A stretch of DNA of 64,000 nt from QHXW01 sp963752965 (GTDB lineage Bacteria > Acidobacteriota > Terriglobia > Bryobacterales > Bryobacteraceae), in assembly GCA_963752965.1 (NCBI GenBank), contig CAVWAJ010000016.1, positions 868,001-932,000 of the forward strand, written 5' to 3'. Positions within the stretch are counted from its first letter, which is position 1; each line of letters opens with the position of its first letter. The position numbers and the translations under genes were made by a program. Of this stretch, positions 1 to 9,105 are shown piece by piece. Below the pieces are notes generated by a model. It did not search any database and was not told the DNA's origin. It saw only the letters and a list, made by a program, of their open reading frames with translations.

Positions 1-945
1 AGGCGTCGGCAGCGGTTGTGTCTCGTAATGGTAGCAGAGCGCGGTCAGGTTCCGCCAGTTGAGATCGTGGCTCAACAGCTTTACCGCTCCAGAGAACAGC
101 ATGAGCCGGAACAGCAGCCAGCGGAACAGCCAAACGCGCGCCAGCACAGGCTGCAGAAAGATGGCTAAAAAACCAGCTTCCAGCAGCAGATAATCCCACT
201 GGAACGAGAGAAACGTTTGGCCGGCGTGAACCAACGAAAGGTAGAGCACAAAAGCCAACACGAGCGCGGTCCGTCGTACGAAGCCCAAAATGATAGCGAG
301 CGACGCAACGGCGCCGCCTACGCAGGCCAGGCGAAGGGCCGTGTTACCCACTCCCCACAGGAATATTGTGGGCACGCGCAGCCACGCCCAGCCGCCATAG
401 CTTTCGCGAATGGCTGCTAGAAATCGCCCCGCCGGCAGAATCCCGTGAGTTCCGACCAATCCGGTAATCTGCACTTCCAGTGACAGGAAGGCGATCGCGT
501 AGATGAGCCCCAAACATCGGAAGAACCAGCGGACCGCGATATCGTAGGTCGCCGGCTCGGGATGCTTGCCCCACAGGAGAACCGTGACGTGATACAAGAA
601 GGAGCGGTTCGCCGCCACGCGGCGGTAGAGCCATTCAGCAGCCGTGGAAAATCCCGGAACGCGCTGATACGCCCACAGCAGCCAGGAGTACCCCGGCACC
701 CGCCCCAGTGACCACAAGACGGCGTGCGCCGCGCTCAGCACTTTGCCGTCCGGCAAAATCAACTGGACCGCTCGCTGAAAATTCTTGCGAGGAACTTGCG
801 GGTACTGTTCGGCAAACTCCTGATACGGCGCGTAAGCGATCCCGCCGGCGGTCAGCAGCTTCCAATATCCGACCCAGATGCGGCAGAAGCTGCAATCGCC
901 GTCGAAGGCCAGCAGCGGAACATCAGGATCCCGCTCATTCGCCAA
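1..945 (-). CDS. DCC-family thiol oxidoreductase fused to lipase maturation factor (partial)
   Basis: The gene runs off the left edge, so only the first 315 codons are present. The N-terminus shows the DCC (DUF393) signature DGDCSFC at about residues 15-21, a redox CxxC-like site. From about residue 110 the protein becomes a polytopic membrane protein with many Trp/Leu-rich helices and the pattern of the lipase maturation factor (LMF) family, e.g. GTHGILPAG. LMF proteins assist folding of secreted lipases in animals; the bacterial role is unknown. The TTG start was chosen because GGAGCG lies 8 bases upstream and it precedes the DCC domain directly; no ATG fits. A redox domain fused to a membrane folding factor suggests disulfide handling at the envelope, which is inference. 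Confidence 0.72.
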   Translation of the reverse strand, partial: MANERDPDVPLLAFDGDCSFCRIWVGYWKLLTAGGIAYAPYQEFAEQYPQVPRKNFQRAVQLILPDGKVLSAAHAVLWSLGRVPGYSWLLWAYQRVPGFSTAAEWLYRRVAANRSFLYHVTVLLWGKHPEPATYDIAVRWFFRCLGLIYAIAFLSLEVQITGLVGTHGILPAGRFLAAIRESYGGWAWLRVPTIFLWGVGNTALRLACVGGAVASLAIILGFVRRTALVLAFVLYLSLVHAGQTFLSFQWDYLLLEAGFLAIFLQPVLARVWLFRWLLFRLMLFSGAVKLLSHDLNWRNLTALCYHYETQPLPTP

Positions 946-1147
946 ATGTACATTCGCTCCGTTACACGCAATTCTATCGGATTGTTCCCGGCTTGCGCGC
1001 AATGCACCCGACCATACACCTTTGTTAACACTCTTTCCCTTACTTTTGCGGTATAGAGCATTCACACCCACGGACCCTAAACTGTCAATAGATGGAGCCA
1101 CGGCAAATGAAAATGAGTGGGTTCCCTGATAGCGGCCGAGCAGAACG

Positions 1148-2239
1148 ATGAAAATGAGGCGCGGCGGGTACGTTGCCCTAGTTGTGTTGGGCATCCTCTT
1201 GCGCGGGTATATTTTTGCTCACTTGCCGCGTGATTTATCTGTCTGTGCGACGGATTACTCCGTCTTTTATGCAGGCGGGAAATTAGCGGGGTCATCATCG
1301 CTCTATTACCCGAACGCCACACGCACTTTGTTGGACCAGGCGATGGGCTGCCATGCGTCGTGGGCCGTGTTTATCAAGCCGCCGTTCTACGCGGCGCTCA
1401 TGTGGCCGCTGGCACAGCTGACATTTGAACATGCTCTCCTGATCTGGCGAATGCTGGGCGTCCTGGCCTTGGCCGGATTTGTTTGGCTCTGGCCCGGTAA
1501 CAAGTATGCCGCGGCCACGTCATTCGCTTGGTTCCTTCCGGTAAGTGCCAATTTCACTGTAGGACAGGACGTGGCGTTCTTGCTGTTTTTTCTGATGGCC
1601 AGTTATCGATTGATTGAGCGCCGTTCTCCCTATGTAGCCGGACTGATTCTTGGGTTGTGTGCCATCAAGTTTCATTTATTTCTATTGCTGCCTGTGTTAC
1701 TTTTCCAAAAACGGCTATGGCGAGTAGCCGCAGGTCTGGCCACTACAGGCGCGGCGCTCACTGCTTTATCGTTCGTGGTGGCGGGACGGCACTGGATGAT
1801 CGAGTATATTGCGGCTTTGGGGAATCAGCAATCCTACTACGACTCAGGCGGGTTCGACTATCCTAATCTGCGTTGTCTTTTCCACGGCTATTCACTGGCG
1901 TTCTTTTGCACGGCTGCGGCCGTCGTTTTACTGGCCTGCGTACTCATTCGATTTGGATCGCTGGCAACCGGGTTTGCGGCTGTCATTATGGGTGGGCTGC
2001 TCCTGGCCCCGCATTCCACGCTTGCCGATTACACGCTGCTGGTGCCTGTTCTCTTATTAGCAGTGGGTTCCGGGTTTGGCGCATGCCGTTATCTGGCATT
2101 GCTCTTAATGACGCCGCTTGTTATCGTCGTGGCTGGCAGTTCGAGCATTTGGACCTTACTGCTCTTCGTCTTACTCAACATATTTGTCTACCAGGCAACA
2201 GTGCTTGGAGATGATCATGCTGCCTATTCGCCAGCGTGA
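1148..2239 (+). CDS. GT87-like (DUF2029) integral membrane glycosyltransferase
   Basis: A 363-residue protein made almost entirely of hydrophobic helices (about ten). An early periplasmic loop carries an acidic/Tyr-rich stretch (ATDYSVFY, residues 35-42) in the place where DUF2029/GT87 polyprenyl-sugar transferases keep their catalytic Asp, followed by the usual LYYP and IKPPFYAALMWPL segments typical of the family. Members transfer mannose or arabinose from polyprenyl-phosphate donors on the outer face of the inner membrane. It stands alone on the plus strand between two minus-strand genes. Substrate cannot be told from sequence. Confidence 0.75.
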   Translation: MKMRRGGYVALVVLGILLRGYIFAHLPRDLSVCATDYSVFYAGGKLAGSSSLYYPNATRTLLDQAMGCHASWAVFIKPPFYAALMWPLAQLTFEHALLIWRMLGVLALAGFVWLWPGNKYAAATSFAWFLPVSANFTVGQDVAFLLFFLMASYRLIERRSPYVAGLILGLCAIKFHLFLLLPVLLFQKRLWRVAAGLATTGAALTALSFVVAGRHWMIEYIAALGNQQSYYDSGGFDYPNLRCLFHGYSLAFFCTAAAVVLLACVLIRFGSLATGFAAVIMGGLLLAPHSTLADYTLLVPVLLLAVGSGFGACRYLALLLMTPLVIVVAGSSSIWTLLLFVLLNIFVYQATVLGDDHAAYSPA

Positions 2240-2267
2240 CTATCTTGGCACGCCCAGCACACACCTC

Positions 2268-3278
2268 CTAACGAGCGTGAGCAAACAGGACATCCGGCTG
2301 AATACTGCCGTTCACATTCGCACAAGGGCCACATTCAGACACATAGTCAGGCCACAGCCCGTGCACTACGCCTGGTATCTGATCTGGGTCTGTTGGGCGA
2401 TGTTCAACAGAAATTGCCATCCTTGGATGATAGCGGCGCACCGTGTCCCGCGCTCCTTCCAGTGCTTGTATTTCTGCTCCCTCGATGTCCATCTTGATAA
2501 AATCCACGCGGGAAAGTTGTAACTCCGCAACCAGCTTGTCAATGGTGGTAAGCGGCACTTTCGGTCCTCTCTTGCCTCTATCCAGCACGACGCTCGATGC
2601 AGTGGATGCCCAGTCGTTACCGGTGCTCAACTGTAATTCATCCTCTTTGTTCCACACACCTTTTGGGTAGATAATGACGCGCCCACCAGTAACTTCCCTC
2701 TCCAGGTTGCGGCGTAAGCACTCCAGGCTTTCGGGGGCCATTTCAATCGCCACTACAAGCTTTGCTCCCTTATCCAGTGCATGGCGTGTGTAGGCTCCCA
2801 CATTCGCGCCACAATCAAGAACGACATCCCCGGCCCTCACCCCCACAGCCCCCTCATAGACATCGTTCTGTTGCTCCACAAGTGTCTCAGCCAGCGTATC
2901 GATGTCGCGGGTAGGAATCCAGTACGAGCCCGTTGGCGTGCGGACTAGCTCGAACGGTCCATCCGGCTTTGCCACCGAAAACGTTTTGCGCAGCGCCCTC
3001 CTTGCCACAACCATCTCCACTGGAGGTGACAGCGCCCACACGTCCGCGTAACTGCAATGCCCATTGCGCTGGCTGGCGGCGCCCCGAAAGGTCCTCACAC
3101 GCCGCGCCATCATGTCGACCTTAAAATCCAGCCCCGAGGTCTCCCCGCTACGTTCTGCCGAGGCGATCATTTGCTGCACCCATAGCAGGCCGGCGGTCAT
3201 TGACACTACAAAAGTGACAGCACACCAAACTATATAGCGGACCCACTTAGGTGTCTGCATACTTGAAGAGTGTATCAA
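2268..3278 (-). CDS. FkbM-family SAM-dependent methyltransferase with N-terminal membrane anchor
   Basis: A 336-residue protein. An N-terminal hydrophobic helix (about residues 13-33) is followed by a spacer and then a class I methyltransferase domain of the FkbM type: the SAM-binding motif VVLDCGANVGAYT at about residues 153-165, an acidic residue ending strand 2 (VAIEMAPES), and the family hallmark VDFIKMDIEGAE near residue 263. FkbM proteins O-methylate sugars or polyketides. The membrane anchor and the convergent glycosyltransferase next door fit a role in surface glycan modification, which is inference. The final stretch holds two Cys (CGPC) of unknown meaning. Confidence 0.8.
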   Translation of the reverse strand: MIHSSSMQTPKWVRYIVWCAVTFVVSMTAGLLWVQQMIASAERSGETSGLDFKVDMMARRVRTFRGAASQRNGHCSYADVWALSPPVEMVVARRALRKTFSVAKPDGPFELVRTPTGSYWIPTRDIDTLAETLVEQQNDVYEGAVGVRAGDVVLDCGANVGAYTRHALDKGAKLVVAIEMAPESLECLRRNLEREVTGGRVIIYPKGVWNKEDELQLSTGNDWASTASSVVLDRGKRGPKVPLTTIDKLVAELQLSRVDFIKMDIEGAEIQALEGARDTVRRYHPRMAISVEHRPTDPDQIPGVVHGLWPDYVSECGPCANVNGSIQPDVLFAHAR

Positions 3279-3460
3279 ACCTTTCGATGTGCTTCAAAGG
3301 TCTGGGGGCTAACATTTACTCCAAAGTATTGCCGGACAACTCGTTTGACGAACCCTGAATAACCTCTTGTTAGATATTTTAGTTATCTAAGGTTAGTATT
3401 TCTCGGCGAGGTGTGCGGCGAACAGGTAGGTCAATCAACTGAAGAATACTACGGAAGGGA

Positions 3461-3500
3461 GGAAAAGCGGACCGCCCGCCGATCAAGCAGGCGGCCCGCT
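3461..3500 (-). terminator. Probable intrinsic terminator of the tadE-tadE-tadG set
   Basis: Read on the minus strand, just after the tadG-like stop, the outer arms AGCGG/CCGCT and the inner arms CCGCC/GGCGG can pair with an asymmetric internal loop, followed by TTTTCC. It ends the tad-like transcription unit. The fold was judged by eye only. Confidence 0.5.
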
Positions 3501-3505
3501 CGGAA

Positions 3506-5026
3506 TTACCTGGCAAGTCGTACAGTGATCCGCTCCGCAATCGAATTGAATGCCGCCAAGAGTTGACCGGCGTCGGGTGCGTCTTGGAAGTAGCCCACCG
3601 TCTGACCGGGGTTCTGCTGAGTCCAGAACAGCTGAGCGGTCGCGCTCGGGTCATTTTGCATGGTTGGATCGTTGGCTAACTTGCGCAGCAACAACGTGTC
3701 TGGAGGATCGTTGGGAGCGTTGCCTTCTAAGGCGATCGAGTAGATATTGGTACCCAGCGCCGTGTTCGATCGAATGGCGATCGCCATATTGTCGACGGCG
3801 TTTACCGAAGCGATTTCGATCTGTTGCGGTGAGGTTACGCTTAGCGTATCGGAAGAGCTGTTGTAAGGTGCGTTGGGGTTGTACACGCTATAGTTGCCAA
3901 CAACAGAGTACCCGTGAACGTCCTTGGTGGGCATCTGGATGAGGTCGTTTGCGGGCGCACCGGAAATGGCGGTGCGGGTGGGGTTGCCTCCGTCCATCGA
4001 GCATCCACTCGTATTTGACGGCGCCGTGCCGTCGTTACCTCTGACCGGGGGGTTGGTGGTAGTTCGGATGTTGTAGGGAACATTTGTTGTCTCCATACTC
4101 AAGCCCGCGGTATTGCCCGTCGCGTACGGCCCGCCGGCCCATTGCTCCACTTCACCGATCGGCGACCCGCTAGTCACAGTGCAACCTCCTTTGAGCAGGC
4201 CCGTATAGTTTCCCGTAAACCCGTTCGGTCTGCCGTCTGTCATCAGTACAATCACATTCGCGCGGGTAGCGGAATTCAAGGTAACAAGCTGATTATAGGC
4301 CTGGTACATCGCCTCATCCGTGTTCGTGTTCCCACCACAGGTAATCGAGCCGATCAGCGAGGCCACGGTGTTTCCGTTCGCATCCGGCGTGGTGAAAGTC
4401 GCCGTGGGCGGGTACGTGAACACCGATGACCCGAACACTACCAGCCCGACCATGTCGCGCCCCGGCGCGAAGTAGTTCAGAAACTGCGTGGCGTCCGTAA
4501 CCATCCATGCGCAGGGGGTTGTCCCCTGATACGGATAGGTCAACATCGAACTCGACCGGTCCAGCACCAGCATCATCGCCACGTCGCGTCGGCCGGCCTG
4601 CGAGGCGGCCGCAATGGTTGTCGTGTTCTGGCCCAGCACCCGCAGGAAGTACAGCGGGGCCGATACCGTGGCCGATGTAGTCACCGTGCGGTAGTTTGGA
4701 GTACTGACGCTGTCTACGGTAGGCGCTGCAAAATTCATGTTGGTAGTACCCCAATACCCAGTAGGAAAGTTTGCGTTAAAGAACTGCGTAGCCGCCGCTT
4801 CCGCGCTGGTGGCCTGCGCCCCAACCGTCGCGCCATTCGCGAGGGCGCGCGCCCCGGCGAGTGACGCCGCGTCGACGGCCTGGTAGAGCTTTCCCCTGAT
4901 CATATACAGGACACTCACGTCCACTGCCAATCCGACCAGCGGTATGCTCACCAGCATCGTCAAGGCAGTCATGATGACCGCAAATCCGCGTTGACTGCGT
5001 TTCTTATTGGTTACTCGCATGGACAT
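3506..5026 (-). CDS. TadG-like pilus-assembly protein with von Willebrand A domain
   Basis: A 506-residue protein. The N-terminus (residues 12-60) has the TadE/TadG pattern RGFAVIMTALTM, a single membrane helix, then VDAASLAGARALANG, which is the hallmark of the TadG N-terminal region. From about residue 150 a von Willebrand A domain starts with the MIDAS motif DRSSSM, with a later Asp-Gly turn (MTDGRPNG) that completes the metal site. TadG proteins are pseudopilin-like members of Flp/Tad systems. It is the last gene of a three-gene unit after two TadE-like genes, with 12 bases between it and the gene before. No tadA, tadB, tadC or rcpA homologue is in the window. Confidence 0.85.
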   Translation of the reverse strand: MSMRVTNKKRSQRGFAVIMTALTMLVSIPLVGLAVDVSVLYMIRGKLYQAVDAASLAGARALANGATVGAQATSAEAAATQFFNANFPTGYWGTTNMNFAAPTVDSVSTPNYRTVTTSATVSAPLYFLRVLGQNTTTIAAASQAGRRDVAMMLVLDRSSSMLTYPYQGTTPCAWMVTDATQFLNYFAPGRDMVGLVVFGSSVFTYPPTATFTTPDANGNTVASLIGSITCGGNTNTDEAMYQAYNQLVTLNSATRANVIVLMTDGRPNGFTGNYTGLLKGGCTVTSGSPIGEVEQWAGGPYATGNTAGLSMETTNVPYNIRTTTNPPVRGNDGTAPSNTSGCSMDGGNPTRTAISGAPANDLIQMPTKDVHGYSVVGNYSVYNPNAPYNSSSDTLSVTSPQQIEIASVNAVDNMAIAIRSNTALGTNIYSIALEGNAPNDPPDTLLLRKLANDPTMQNDPSATAQLFWTQQNPGQTVGYFQDAPDAGQLLAAFNSIAERITVRLAR

Positions 5027-5038
5027 CCTCCGAATTTC

Positions 5039-5659
5039 CTAAAAGATTGCATTCTGGTAAGTAGCTAAGCCGCCGAATACTCCCGGCACAGCCAGATCCG
5101 GAGCGGTTACATAACTCTCCGCCAAGTAAGCGATTTGCTGGTCGGTGAGCGTCGGCATCAAATTCTTGAATGAGTCCGCCTGCGCCGAGGCATCGCCCGT
5201 GTAGTTGGCTACGTCGCCGGAGAAGTTGATGATCGATGGATTCGGGTTGCCATATATCGTGGTGAAAATCCCGTTATTTCCAATGACGATCCGGCGCATC
5301 ACGACCACGTGGCCGCCGCAGTTGTTGCACCCCCCGGAATTGAGGTAAATAAGAGTGCTGAGCACCACCACGCCATTTCCTGTGCTGCCTCCGGTCACGT
5401 TGCCGCTGTTGGCCACCAAGTTCAAGCTTTGAGCCAAGGAACTGGCCAGCAGGTTCTGGTTTGCCTGCACCGAAAAATCAACACCTCGCGAGTACATGTG
5501 CCCCACGTCGCGCGTCAACTGCACCGCGTCGGATGAGCGAACCAGGGCAAATCCGTAGGTGAAGGTCCCAATAATGATCGGAACGAGGAAGAACGAAGAT
5601 ACGAGGACGAATTCGATCATCATCGATCCTCGTTCGCGTCGGTTTGATCTGGTATTCAT
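5039..5659 (-). CDS. TadE-like pseudopilin
   Basis: A 206-residue protein starting at the ATG preceded by GAGGAAAC about ten bases upstream; longer readings extend into the neighbouring tadE gene and lose family resemblance. The start RRERGSMMIEFVLVSSFF is the TadE signature: a basic N-terminus, Gly-Ser, the conserved Glu of the pseudopilin and one hydrophobic helix. The rest is low in charge, rich in Ser, Asn and Gly, and contains a CNNC pair (GGCNNCGG, about residue 115). It is the middle gene of the tadE-tadE-tadG unit, 17 bases after the first tadE. Confidence 0.8.
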   Translation of the reverse strand: MNTRSNRRERGSMMIEFVLVSSFFLVPIIIGTFTYGFALVRSSDAVQLTRDVGHMYSRGVDFSVQANQNLLASSLAQSLNLVANSGNVTGGSTGNGVVVLSTLIYLNSGGCNNCGGHVVVMRRIVIGNNGIFTTIYGNPNPSIINFSGDVANYTGDASAQADSFKNLMPTLTDQQIAYLAESYVTAPDLAVPGVFGGLATYQNAIF

Positions 5660-5676
5660 GCAGGGTTTCCTCACGA

Positions 5677-6180
5677 TTAGTTGCAGGTAGGTGGCGTGGG
5701 ATTCACCGCCACCGGGCATCCAGCGAGGGGGCATTGTTCCATCACGTCCGATGCCTGAACGCTGATCGATACCGGCGCACCGCTCTTCATGATGGCGCCA
5801 AGCGGCGTGTACTGATAACCAGTAATGGCGACTTGCAAGATGTCGCCGCCAATGGGAGTCGTGGTGGCCGCGCCATAGGGATCGTAGTAGGTGATTGTCA
5901 CCTGGCACGCCGGATTACTAATGAACCCCAACGCCGCCGACTTCACCACACTGTTGATCGAATCATTCATGTACGTATTTCCGGTCAACAACTGCTCCGT
6001 AACGCCAAACCGCACACCCTCATGAGCCGCCTCCTGCAATGTCGTCTTGATAAAGAGCGAGAGAGAAATGTCCATTAACAGGAAGATCAGGGCGAACATC
6101 ACCAACGTGATCAACCCTGCCTCAACCGTTTCACTGCCTCGCTGCCGATGGCGTCTGCCGGAGGTTGGAATTGTATTCAT
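5677..6180 (-). CDS. TadE-like pseudopilin
   Basis: A 167-residue protein whose N-terminus RQRGSETVEAGLITLVMFAL matches the TadE signature (Gly, conserved Glu, then one membrane helix), with SLFIKTTLQEAAHEGVRFGV typical of the segment just after it. I took the ATG at 6180, since its product aligns with the second TadE (both begin MNT and reach RGS at the same distance); a TTG 39 bases upstream is the alternative. It leads the three-gene tad-like unit. Four Cys in the C-terminal half could form disulfides in the periplasm. Confidence 0.8.
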   Translation of the reverse strand: MNTIPTSGRRHRQRGSETVEAGLITLVMFALIFLLMDISLSLFIKTTLQEAAHEGVRFGVTEQLLTGNTYMNDSINSVVKSAALGFISNPACQVTITYYDPYGAATTTPIGGDILQVAITGYQYTPLGAIMKSGAPVSISVQASDVMEQCPLAGCPVAVNPTPPTCN

Positions 6181-6356
6181 CAAAGTTCTCACTCGCCCCC
6201 TAAGACGAGTGAAACTCAATTATTCTTTAATCCGGAGGAAATTCTTTTTTTTGTTAACTGTAGGCTGACATGTCGTTGACGTTTACCACTAACTCTTTCA
6301 ATGGGAACTAGCTGGCGGAGTTAACCCTGGAGTGCGAACCTTACTAACTCGGAATG

Positions 6357-7205
6357 TTACCAGTCCGATTCAGGAGTTGTGGATTTCTCGATCTGTGTCC
6401 TACGGTATACGTCACGCTTAGACATCTGCCGTTCGCGGGCGACCTTTTTGATCGCGTCCATGCGGCTCATGCCTTCGCGAATGTGCGCCTCGACAGCGTC
6501 CTCGATCGGTGTCGTTTCAGCCGCCGGCGCAACCGCCTTTCCGATGAGCAACGTGATCTCGCCCTTCACCGACGGCCGCGCCGCTAGCTCGGCGTGAACG
6601 TCACCCGCCAGGCCGCGCACAAATTCTTCATGTACCTTGGTCAGCTCGCGCGCCACCACCACCGGCCGGGGCCCCATAACGCTCTCCACGTCGCCGAGCG
6701 TCTCCACGATCCGATGCGGCGCTTCGTAGAAAATGAGCGTGGCTGCCTCATCCCGCAGAGCCTCCAGCGTTCGGACCCGCTGGCCCGATTTGGCCGGCAG
6801 AAAGCCGCCGAAGTAGAACGCATCGGTCGCCAGGCCGGAGCCTGCCGCCGCGGCCACCAGCGCCGAGGGCCCCGGAATCGGGACCACGCGTATCCCCTCT
6901 CGGATCGCCGTCGTCACCACGCGATACCCCGGGTCGGAGACCAGCGGCATGCCGGCATCGGAGACCAGCGCCACACTGGCTCCCGATTGCATTTTGGCAA
7001 CCAGCTCTTCCGACCGTGTTGATTCGTTGTGCTCGTGGTAGCTTACCACCGGTCTTGTGATGCCGTAATGATCCAGCAGCATCCGCGTGTGGCGCGTGTC
7101 TTCGCAAGCAATCAGGTCTGCTTCTCGCAACGTCCGCACCGCACGGTAAGTAATGTCTTCCAGGTTGCCGATGGGCGTGGCCACCAGGTACAGAGTCCCC
7201 GTCAT
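6357..7205 (-). CDS. rsmI: 16S rRNA (cytidine(1402)-2'-O)-methyltransferase
   Basis: A 282-residue protein of the usual RsmI length. It opens with GTLYLVATPIGNLEDIT, the family's nucleotide-binding start, followed by CEDTRHTR, LVSDAGMPLVSDPGY and IPGPSALVAAAAGSGL, all hallmark RsmI blocks. The enzyme methylates the ribose of C1402 in the ribosomal P site using SAM. It is the last gene of the mla operon and its ATG overlaps the stop of the deacetylase gene by 4 bases, so the two are translationally coupled. Confidence 0.95.
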   Translation of the reverse strand: MTGTLYLVATPIGNLEDITYRAVRTLREADLIACEDTRHTRMLLDHYGITRPVVSYHEHNESTRSEELVAKMQSGASVALVSDAGMPLVSDPGYRVVTTAIREGIRVVPIPGPSALVAAAAGSGLATDAFYFGGFLPAKSGQRVRTLEALRDEAATLIFYEAPHRIVETLGDVESVMGPRPVVVARELTKVHEEFVRGLAGDVHAELAARPSVKGEITLLIGKAVAPAAETTPIEDAVEAHIREGMSRMDAIKKVARERQMSKRDVYRRTQIEKSTTPESDW

Positions 7206-8032
7206 GGCTCATCCATCATGCGGTAGTTCACCAAGTCGATTCCGGTGTCCTCGATCGCCCGGCGCGTTTCCGGCGCGGTTAATGCCTCGAGCTCTGCTAC
7301 ACGGCTCTCCTTCAATCGCGTGCGCGCGCTCCGCAGTTCGCCCGTGCAGCGGCCCGGATGACACATCAGCTCCGTCGAGCCTTCCGGTAGAGCGCGAATG
7401 AGCGCCACCAGTTCGCTCGTGCGAAACCTGCCTGTGATCTGGAATCCGGCAAAGTAGTCCGTGGTTCGGCATTGGTGCTGAGTCAGAACGCGGTGAAAAT
7501 GGCTGCGGAGGAACGCCATGCCCGCGCTCGTTGCGCGCTTGCCCCACGGCGTTCCCGCGCGTGCCGCCGTGATTGGCAGGTCGAACGGGCGCCGTACCCA
7601 CCTGATACCGAACTCCTCGGCGACGCGTGCCACTCCATCCAGCACAGGTGGCGCCAGGTGAGTGTGCTTGTGTGTGTCGAGGTGTGTCAGGCGGATTCCG
7701 GCGTCCAGGATGCGCCGTACCTGCGCCGCGAGCTCTTCGTAAATATTCATTCGCCTTGCCGCGATCGCCGCCAGTAGCCGCGGTACGCTCGATGGCAGCG
7801 CGCGACCCCCTTCAGCGAGCGACATCCCGCCAACCAGCACCAAGTGCGCGCCGATATCCAGCGACTGATTCTCACGCGCCCGCCGCACCGCGTCGTCGAA
7901 GGCATCGCCGTTCGCCATCAGAGTTGTGGCCGTGAGAATTCCCCGCCGGTGCGCCTCGATGATCCCCTGATTCACGTCGTTGGTAAACCCGAAATCATCG
8001 GCGTTCACCACCAGTTGTTTCCGGACGCTCAA
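7202..8032 (-). CDS. ChbG/HpnK (YdjC-like) carbohydrate deacetylase
   Basis: A 276-residue protein that begins with LVVNADDFGFTNDVNQGI, the YdjC/ChbG metal-binding start (Asp-Asp), and continues with DIGAHLVLVGG and THLDTHKHTHLAP, whose His residues complete the metal site. Relatives remove N-acetyl groups from chitooligosaccharides (ChbG) or act in hopanoid side-chain synthesis (HpnK). The TTG start overlaps the mlaD stop as TTGA, and its own stop overlaps the rsmI start, so it sits inside the mla operon. The lipid-transport context makes an HpnK-like role in envelope lipids attractive, but this is inference. Confidence 0.85.
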   Translation of the reverse strand: MSVRKQLVVNADDFGFTNDVNQGIIEAHRRGILTATTLMANGDAFDDAVRRARENQSLDIGAHLVLVGGMSLAEGGRALPSSVPRLLAAIAARRMNIYEELAAQVRRILDAGIRLTHLDTHKHTHLAPPVLDGVARVAEEFGIRWVRRPFDLPITAARAGTPWGKRATSAGMAFLRSHFHRVLTQHQCRTTDYFAGFQITGRFRTSELVALIRALPEGSTELMCHPGRCTGELRSARTRLKESRVAELEALTAPETRRAIEDTGIDLVNYRMMDEP

Positions 8033-9102
8033 AATAGTGAGATCTTCAGCTGGAAAAACTTCTTCGGATTCGTCCGCGCTTGCTGTAGCAATTGGCGCAA
8101 CTCGCTAGTGGCACCGTTCAGGCTCTCGTACAACTGCGGGTTCACCATCAGTTGCCCCATCGTCCCCTGCCCGGAATTCAGCTTATCCACCGTCGCGTCC
8201 ACCTTGGCGATCAGCTGAACGATGCTGTTGTGCAGAGCGTCGTCTTTCAGGAGTTTGCCCGCGGTGCCCCGTCCTGCCTGCAGGTCGGCCAGGAGCTGAT
8301 TAGCCTGCGATGTCACCTGCCGCAAATCGTTGAAGAGCGCTTCATCCTTCAGTAGCTTTCCGGCTGTGCCTCGCCCTTGCTCCAGGTCCGCCAGAATCAG
8401 ATTGAGTTTATCTAGCGGCGCCCGAAGACTGTCATATAAATCAGGGTCATTCAGAAGACGGCTGATCGTTCCCTTCCCCGTCCGTACCGTCGTCAGAATC
8501 TGCTGCGCTTCTCCCACGGTGCTGTTCAACCGGGCAAACAGCTCTTCGTCCTTCAGAAATTTACCCAGGTTGCCCTTGCCTTCCTCCACATAGGTCAGTA
8601 TTCCGTTGACCCGCGTCAGCAAACTTTGAAACTGCGCGAGTAGGCCTGCGCTCTCCGCCATGAGCTGCGGAATGTCTTGATTCGGTGCGCTGCGGATCTC
8701 GTCGCCAGGCTGCACATGTTCGGCGGCGCTACCCTTGGTGATATCGATGAACTTGTCGCCAAGCAGATTGGAGGCGGCGATCCCGGCCATGGAGTCCTTC
8801 GGTATCTCTGGCAAGTACTCGGAGCGAATCGACATGTCGATTTCGACAATCCTCCGCGGGTCCTTCGATCCCGATAACTTCAACGCATCGACTTGCCCTG
8901 CCGGAATTCCGTTCAGGCGCACCGGGGCCCCCTCGGCCATTCCAGACGAGTCGTCCATAAAAGTGCGGAGCGGAAACGTGCGCGTGAATAGCGACTTCTC
9001 TTTGGTCAGCAGAAAGATCAGCACAGCGATGATGGTCATGGCCACTATCGCCATGATCCCGACGCGAAGCTGCGCAAAACTCACCTTACGAGGATCAGCC
9101 AT
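8029..9102 (-). CDS. mlaD: MlaD-family (MCE domain) lipid transport protein
   Basis: A 357-residue protein. One N-terminal membrane helix (about residues 13-31) is followed by an MCE domain (residues 38-120; GAPVRLNGIPAGQV, ASNLLGDKFIDI). The C-terminal half is a long helical region with at least four near repeats of the kind GKGTISRLLNDPDLYDSL or GRGTAGKLLKDEALF, about 40 residues apart. MCE proteins ferry phospholipids across the periplasm. The repeat-rich tail is typical of longer MlaD/PqiB-type relatives. It lies 3 bases after mlaF and overlaps the deacetylase gene downstream. Confidence 0.9.
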   Translation of the reverse strand: MADPRKVSFAQLRVGIMAIVAMTIIAVLIFLLTKEKSLFTRTFPLRTFMDDSSGMAEGAPVRLNGIPAGQVDALKLSGSKDPRRIVEIDMSIRSEYLPEIPKDSMAGIAASNLLGDKFIDITKGSAAEHVQPGDEIRSAPNQDIPQLMAESAGLLAQFQSLLTRVNGILTYVEEGKGNLGKFLKDEELFARLNSTVGEAQQILTTVRTGKGTISRLLNDPDLYDSLRAPLDKLNLILADLEQGRGTAGKLLKDEALFNDLRQVTSQANQLLADLQAGRGTAGKLLKDDALHNSIVQLIAKVDATVDKLNSGQGTMGQLMVNPQLYESLNGATSELRQLLQQARTNPKKFFQLKISLF

Positions 9103-9105
9103 CGG

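Noticed and set aside
5660..5908. An 83-codon extension of the second TadE-like gene
   Set aside because: It lies in the upstream tadE gene in another frame and is His/Arg-rich; the internal ATG has a good ribosome-binding site and the TadE start.
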